Assembly (NCBI GenBank): GCA_028751875.1
Contig: CM054154.1
Location: 56,223,817-56,287,816, forward strand
Reading direction: 5' to 3'
Source of the DNA: Rapana venosa
Lineage: Eukaryota; Mollusca; Gastropoda; Neogastropoda; Muricidae
DNA length: 64,000 bases
Shown here: positions 57,590-64,000 of the stretch, piece by piece
Numbering within the stretch: position 1 is the first letter of the stretch
Layout: each line of letters starts with the position of its first letter
Notes under the pieces: generated by a model
What the model was told of the DNA's origin: nothing
Database searches by the model: none
What the model saw: the letters and a program-made list of their open reading frames with translations, nothing else
Translations under genes and position numbers: made by a program

Positions 57590-60500
57590 CAACCCCATGC
57601 AATACTCAAACGCAACAGACTTGAAGCTTTGTCTACGTGGTTTCCACATATGCAAAATCGATCCGCGAGCACATTGAAAATCTTGGAAATTCACCGCCGC
57701 AAACCAGAGAGGAACACGGCGGGCATAGTCATCGACGCAGCGTGTTTCCCCCCCCGACATTGCCCCCCCCCCTCACTTCTGAGTCATCCCGCAACAACTG
57801 TTACACCCAAAACTCCTCGTTTCGGGTCCCCCACCTGTTTCAATTTTTGATTGATGAGACCTAAATCCCCGACTGCCCAGTTTTCACCTTCTTCCACACC
57901 TGACTCACAACCAAACATTCCCCTTTCCCATGTACACACCCCATCTCACCCCATCTGTTTCGCTAGTAAAAGTCCTCCCCAGTCTTCCCCAAACCCTCTC
58001 TGCCCCCCTAAAACCCTTTTCCCCCTATTGTTACAAAACGCGCACTGTCTCCCCTGATGGCAAAGCTATTCATTCTGATTTTATTTTAACCAAAACCCTA
58101 GATTAACTGTTCTTACAGAATTGGCAAAAACCCACTGGGCCCGAACAAAGATAAAACATGACTCCCCCTGGACAAAACCTTTTCTTTCCCCGACTTCCCT
58201 GGAGGGGGCATTGCCACCCCTTTACAAAGACACTCTGCATCCACTCTGTTATTGTAAACCCCCTTCCTTTTTTCACCCGAATCTTTCGAAGTTGTGAATC
58301 AACCTCACCTTACGGGCCACTCTGACTTTTGTTCCCTTTACCGCCGCCTCCCAACCGTAAAACAATTTGAATTTTCATTTTTTCCAAAGAGTTTCAGTCA
58401 TCCTTACATTACGCTTCCCAAAAAATTTATCTTTTGGGGCTTTAACTATCACTTGACAACCCAGTACCCCCCTGAGTAAAGCGTCTTTCTCTTTCTTTAA
58501 AATCCTTTTTTCCCCAGTAGTAAAGAACCAACCACAGACAGGCACATTTTAGACTGGTTATTACCGCATTTCACAGGTTTGTCACATCTGTCTGTATTGT
58601 CACTGACGAACGCTTTCCCGATCATTCTGCCATTCTTTTCTTTCTCAACATTGCAAAGCCTATCGAAAAAAAAAAGTGCTTTTCCCCGTCGCAACCTAAA
58701 GGCCATTGAATTCAAACTTTCCCTTTCCCCCAAGCTGTTGAACGCCTTCACAAACCCTGACCTTTGCCCCTTCTAAGCACTACAATCCCGTCCTCACCAA
58801 CCCCTTGTGAGCATGCCCCCTACTGACCCCCCTGCCTGAAGGCCATGTGCCAGGGTAAAACCCGTGACACCCCTGGTCGAAAACCCAAAAAACCCCGGCA
58901 ATAGAGCGGAATGGCAAAACAAAAACCCAAATAAACAAACAGCTTCTTGTAAACAAATCAACAAAATTAAAAATTTTAAAATTTTTCAGCAAAAACAAGT
59001 ACATCTTTCAAGTTCTTTATGCCACGTCCCATGAAAACTCTTTTTCCCCCCACTCCCCGTTTCTTGGATCTAGAAATGTCCTCTGCTTTATTACAAACCC
59101 CTTGGTTCCTTCTATATTTTCTGCTTTTTCTTTTGCAAAATCCCAAAAATTCGTCCAGTTTGGATCAACTCCCTTTCAGCCTGCACTTTGATCCCCCAAA
59201 TTTTGGCACCCTTCCCTTTTTTTATCCCCCAAGCGAGAAAGAAATCGAACTAATTTGAAAGGAAGCTATAAAAAAATGTGATCTTGACCCCCTACCTCTT
59301 CTCTTTTTTCACGTGCCCCCACAACTTATTCCCACTATTACGAAATAGTAAATTATCTCTTGGGCTCTGGAAAAAAGTTCCTTCAGTCTAAAAACTGCCA
59401 TAGTCACACCTCTATCAAAAAAAGACTTGACCCAAATTCTGAAGAACTTTGACCTTTTCCCAACCCACCTTTTTTTCTTAAAGTCCTTGAAAAAGTAGTT
59501 CTAAAACAGTCAACAACCACCTTTCCAACAGTCCCCCTTCTGCTTTCAGTTGCCTATGCGTCAACATAGCACTGAAATACCCCCCCAAAACCTTAAACAA
59601 CTTCTACTCGCTTTGACTGGGGGAAAAACTCTTTCTTTACTCTATCGATTATCTGCAGCCTTTTGACACATGACCCTTATTTTTCCTCCCCCTCTTCAAA
59701 AAAATTTTGGGGTTATGGTACAGCCTTACTGGGTTTTGTTCTACCCCATGACCCATTCCAACAGTACAGTAAAACCCAAAATTCGTCAGACCTGCAAGAT
59801 TGGAATGTAATTCCACGGGATCTTTCGGGCCCTGTTCTTTTCCCCTTACACTGCTCCACTGTCAATATAAATTTAAACCCCCAAAATCAACCTCATTTTT
59901 TTGCAGATGATCTGATTCAAGAGGACACTCCTGAAAATCCCTCTCTCTTTAAAATATGGCCCATGCTTTCAAGATATCCAAAATTGGATGATACAGAAAA
60001 ATTCAGCTAAAAGAGATAAAACAGAAGCCCCGCTTTTTAGGGCCAAACACAAATCTCTTCCATCGCAAAAACTTCAATACAATTGGCAATGCATCTTTTC
60101 CCTTTTTCCCTGGTGAAGTTTAGGGGTATTATTGACAACACACTCTTTATGCAAAAATTTACACTCAGACCCGCCAGTCCTTACTATCAATTACCGTATT
60201 GTGCAATTCGAAAATACCTGTCCACAGATGCAAACCAAAAATTGTTTGGGTTTTTTATTTTTTCACGTTGGATATTGCACCTCTGTTTGGGTGCTGCCCT
60301 CATCTATCCAATCCTCAACGTATACAAAAAAATTGTAGCCCTCTAATCCCCAGAAAGAAAAAAATCTGGTTACCCCTTGTTTTAACTCTCCAGGCTGCCC
60401 GTGCCCCAGAGGTAAACTTAAGATCAGTACCCCCCTGTTCAAAAGTCCCACAAAAAAGCACCCCCTACTCTGGATGTCTTCATTTTTACACTCCCTTTTC

Positions 60501-60950
60501 CCTTCTCTCGCTCTGCTGAGATACCCTTTCCTTTCGAAAACCCGTTGCCAAAACCACCATCGGCCCCTCGTCTTTTTTATTTCTTTTGGGCCATTTTAAA
60601 GTGGGAAAGTCTCCCTCCTTTTCGCCAAAGCCTTCTTATGAACTTTTAAAACCCGTCCAGGGGATTTTATTTCAAACCTAAGATTTTCCTCTCCTGCTCA
60701 TTATAGTTTTTTTTTCCCCCTGCCTTTAAAAAACCCAAAATTCTATTGCCCTGGGGTGTGGGATTTTGGGGTGTGTGTGTGTGTTGGTTGTTGTGTGGGA
60801 AGTGTTTGTGTGGTTTTGTGTGGTTTGGTGAATTTGGGCTTTATGGAACTATTGTTCATGGTTGTATGATGTTTAAAATGGTTGAGGCAAACGCTTTGAT
60901 TTTTCTCTGCAAGATTAGGTAATAAATTTTTATTTTATTTTATTATTAAA
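57590..60950 (+). pseudogene. second CR1/L2-like LINE copy, heavily eroded, embedded in satellite D
   Basis: Collinear with 13590-17095. Upstream, AACCAGAGAGGAACACGG parallels AACCAGAAGGGGAACACGG of the first copy. Endonuclease remnants include HILDWL near 58548 and a GATCATTCTGCCATTCTTTT segment (58619-58638) matching the SDHSAILF codons. RT remnants include CTTGAAAAAGTAGTTCTAAA (59482 on) and FFADD near 59898. The 3' end GCAAACGCTTTGATTTTTCT, then CTGCAAGATTAG and ATTTTATTTTATTATTA at about 60925-60950, matches the first copy's end. No frame is open for long. Some damage is likely sequencing error, because the flanking satellite shows the same smearing. Confidence 0.82.
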
Positions 60951-63900
60951 TCAAATACAATAAAAAACAATACAAAAAAACAAAATAAAAAATCAAATAC
61001 AATAAACCACTACAATAAAAAAATAATGCATTTTAAAAACATATACATAAAACCCCAAGCAAAAAAAATACACTACAATAAACCGAATGCAAAAAGCCAC
61101 AATAATAAACCACAATCAATAAACCACTAAAATAAAACCCAAAACAATAAACCACATACTTAAACACAAAAAAACCAAAAGCAATAAACCCAAAGCTAAA
61201 TCACAATACAATAAAACCCAATCCAAAAAACCCCAAAAAATAAACTCCAATACAAAAACCCCAATCAATAAAATCAAATCAAAAACCACAAAACAATAAT
61301 CACATTCCAATAAACACATTAAAAAAAAATCCCCCAAAAAAACTAAATCATTAAAACCCCCAAAACAAAACCCATCAAAAAAACTAAACCCCAATCAAAA
61401 AAAAATACCCAAACAAAACCAAATGAAAAAAAAATACACTACTATAAAAACACAATACAATAAACCCAAAACATAAATCACTAAAAACCACAATACAATA
61501 AACCCAATAAAAAATTCAATCCCCAATACAATAAAACCCCAATACTAAAACACATAAATAAAACAAAGCAATAAATCCCTACAAAAAAACCCAAAAAACA
61601 ATTCACCCAATACAAAACCACAATCAAAAAACCAAACAAAAAAACCAATCAAAAAACACACACAAAAACCCCCAAACAATTTAAAAAAACAATAAAAACC
61701 CAACAAAAACCCCAATCAATAAATCACAAACAAAACCCAAAAAAAACCAACCCCAAAAAACCCCACAAAAAAACCACAAAAAACCCAAAAAAACACAAAT
61801 AAAAAACCACCAAAAACCCAATTACAAAACAAACAAAAAAAACCCCCCAAAGCAATAAAATCCACTACCCCCCCAACCCAACAAAAACCCCTACAAAAAA
61901 CCCAATCATAAACCCCATACAAAAAACCCATACAAAAACCCCCAAAAAAAAACCCCACAACCCCAAAAAAAACCCCAATCAATAAACCCTTTCAATAAAA
62001 TAAATGCAATAAACCCAATACAATAAACAAAACAATAAATCACACTACTAAACCACAATACAAAAAATACAATACAATAAACCCCAATGCAAGAAAAACA
62101 CACTACAAAAAACACAAAAAAAACCCCCCCAATATAATAAACCATCAATAAAACCTCAATAAATAAACACAAAAAATAAACCAATACAATAAACCCAATG
62201 AATAAATACAATACATTAATTTCCATAAATAAAATCACAATGCAATAAAAAACAATAAAAAAACACAATTCAAAAAATCCAATAAAAAAAAAAACAATGG
62301 TAAAAACACAATACTAAACCACAGTATAATAAAAACATACAAAAACCACAATGCATAAAAACAATACAAAAACCAATGCAAACAATCCACTAAAATTAAA
62401 CACAATGCAATAAAAAAACACCCCAAAAAAAAACCCCCAAAACAATAAAACCCAAACAAAATTTAAACACAATACAATAAACCACAATGCTTTAAAATCA
62501 CAATATAAAAAACAATGCAATAAAACCCAATCAATAAAAACAATGAAAAAACCAAATACAATAAAAACAACTACAATAAACCCAATGAATAAAAAAAACA
62601 AAACAAAAAACCACAATGCAATTAAAACCCCCAAAACAAAAGTCACAATCAATAATCCAAAGGCAAAAAACCACAATGCACCCAAAAACACAATGCAATA
62701 AAAACACAATATAATAAATCGCAAAACAAAAAACCACAATGCAATAAAATCACCCCAAATAAAACCCAATGCAATAAAACCCCAAAAACAATAAACCACA
62801 ATACAATAAAAACCCAATACAATAAACCCAAGCATAAACCACTGCAATAAACCACCATATAAAAAAACCCCAATCAATGAAAAACAATGCAATAAAACCA
62901 AATACAAAACCACAAAAAATAAAACCAAAATACAAAAAAACCACAATCAATAAAATCAAAACAATAAACCCCAAAAACAATAAAACCAAATGCAAAAAAA
63001 CCAATACAAAAAACACAATACAATAAATTTTAAAACAAAAAACCACAAACAAAAAAATAAATCAAAAAATCAATACAATAAATCCCATTTCAAAAAACCA
63101 CAATACAATAAAACACAATAAATAAACCACAAGGCAAAAAAAACACACTTACAAAAAACCAAATACAATAATCACAAACAAAAAAACCACAATTAATAAA
63201 TCCAAACAAAAAACACAATGCAATAAGATCCATACAAAAAACCCCAAAGCAATAAAATCACACTACAAAAACCACAAGAATAAAACACTACAAAAAAAAC
63301 CACAAGCAATAAAACCACACTACAAAAAACCCCATACAATAAACCCAAAAAAAAATAAACCACAATACAATGAAACACAAACAATAAAAACACAAAACAA
63401 TAAAAAACAATACAATAAATACAATACAATAAACCCCAAAACAAGAAAACCCCAAAAAAATAAATCAAATAAATAAACCACAAAACAATAAACCAATACA
63501 AAACCACAAAAGCAATAAAATATAAACCCAATACAATAAACCACAAAACAATAAGCCCAAAAACAAAGAACCACAAAGCTAAAACACACACAATAAAATC
63601 ACAAAACAATAAACCCCCAAAACATAAATCCAATAAAAAAACCCAATTCAATAACCCAAAAAATAATAAATCACAAAAAACCCCAAACACAATAAATAAA
63701 CCCAATACAAAAATCACAATACAATAAACACAAAACAATAAAAACACACCCAATAAAACCCCAAATTTTTTTAAAAAAAAAACAAACAATAAAACCACAA
63801 AGCAATAAACCCCCAAAACAATAATCCAAAAAAATAAAAACCCCAAAAAAATAATCACAAAAAAATAAAAAAATTGCAATAAATCACACTTTCAAAAACC

Positions 63901-64000
63901 CCCAATGCAATAAAATCCATAAATAAACCCATACAAAAAAACCCCAAAGAAAAAATCCAACCCAAAAAACACAATCAATAAATTACAATGCAATAAAACA
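60951..64000. repeat. satellite D, right block, noisy
   Basis: CAATA/AATAAAC pentamer array continuing to the window edge with frequent losses (CAAAAAATAAA, ACCCCAAA). Same monomer and orientation as the left block, so the LINE sits inside one array. The array continues beyond the window. Confidence 0.85.

Noticed and set aside
55792..63879. - strand hydrophobic frames rich in Ile, Val, Cys, Tyr and Leu resembling membrane proteins
   Set aside because: Direct translation of the satellite D pentamers; composition alone creates the hydrophobicity.

Overview
This is a eukaryotic, almost certainly metazoan, stretch of DNA that is about 80 percent tandem repeat. The retroelements (CR1/L2-like, BovB/RTE-like and other endonuclease/reverse-transcriptase LINEs with microsatellite tails), the 5S-like and tRNA-like SINEs, and a split gene resembling secreted molluscan immunoglobulin-type lectins together suggest a marine mollusc, most likely a gastropod. 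The taxonomic call is inference; no rRNA, mitochondrial or complete conserved gene is present. No bacterial-style operon, CRISPR array or tRNA gene was seen.

Layout. 1-157: single-copy edge with promoter-like motifs. 158-9449: satellite A (37-44 bp monomers). 9450-12027: mixed single-copy DNA, a (GT)n, a 5S-like SINE, a strong G-quadruplex tract, a dispersed repeat, a (TA)n and a frameshifted LINE 3' end, then a short region with two palindromic CRE sites. 12028-12115: a probable first coding exon (signal peptide) with a good donor. 12116-51717: a proposed 39.6-kb intron holding microsatellites, a broken CR1/L2-like LINE (about 13590-17095), a TIR-bearing element, an antisense LINE fragment, satellite B (18641-24593, 23-bp monomers), a tRNA-derived SINE, and satellite C (24777-51680, about 49-59 bp monomers). 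51718-about 51943: a probable second exon encoding the start of an Ig-like domain, in matching phase with the first exon. 52049-54780: microsatellites, two copies of a short retroelement tail, and an antisense BovB/RTE-like fragment. 54781-64000: satellite D (15-bp, AATAAA-containing monomers), interrupted at about 57590-60950 by a second, badly eroded CR1/L2-like LINE.

The only cellular gene I can argue for is the split signal-peptide/Ig-like gene on the + strand. Its remaining exons must lie beyond the window or beyond what I can recognise. The most interesting relation is that the last satellite C monomer merges into the intron's 3' end: the monomer's CTAAC lies 21 nt upstream of the splice acceptor, so the 27-kb array may have grown from the gene's own branch-point region.

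Several intervals (about 6.4-8.9, 31.4-34.1, 35.1-36.4, 38.3-39.6 and 57.1-64.0 kb) have bursts of single-base losses and homopolymer smearing that cross repeat types. I read these as low-quality consensus rather than biology, so coordinates and copy counts there are approximate. The very long open frames over the satellites are compositional artefacts and are not listed as genes.
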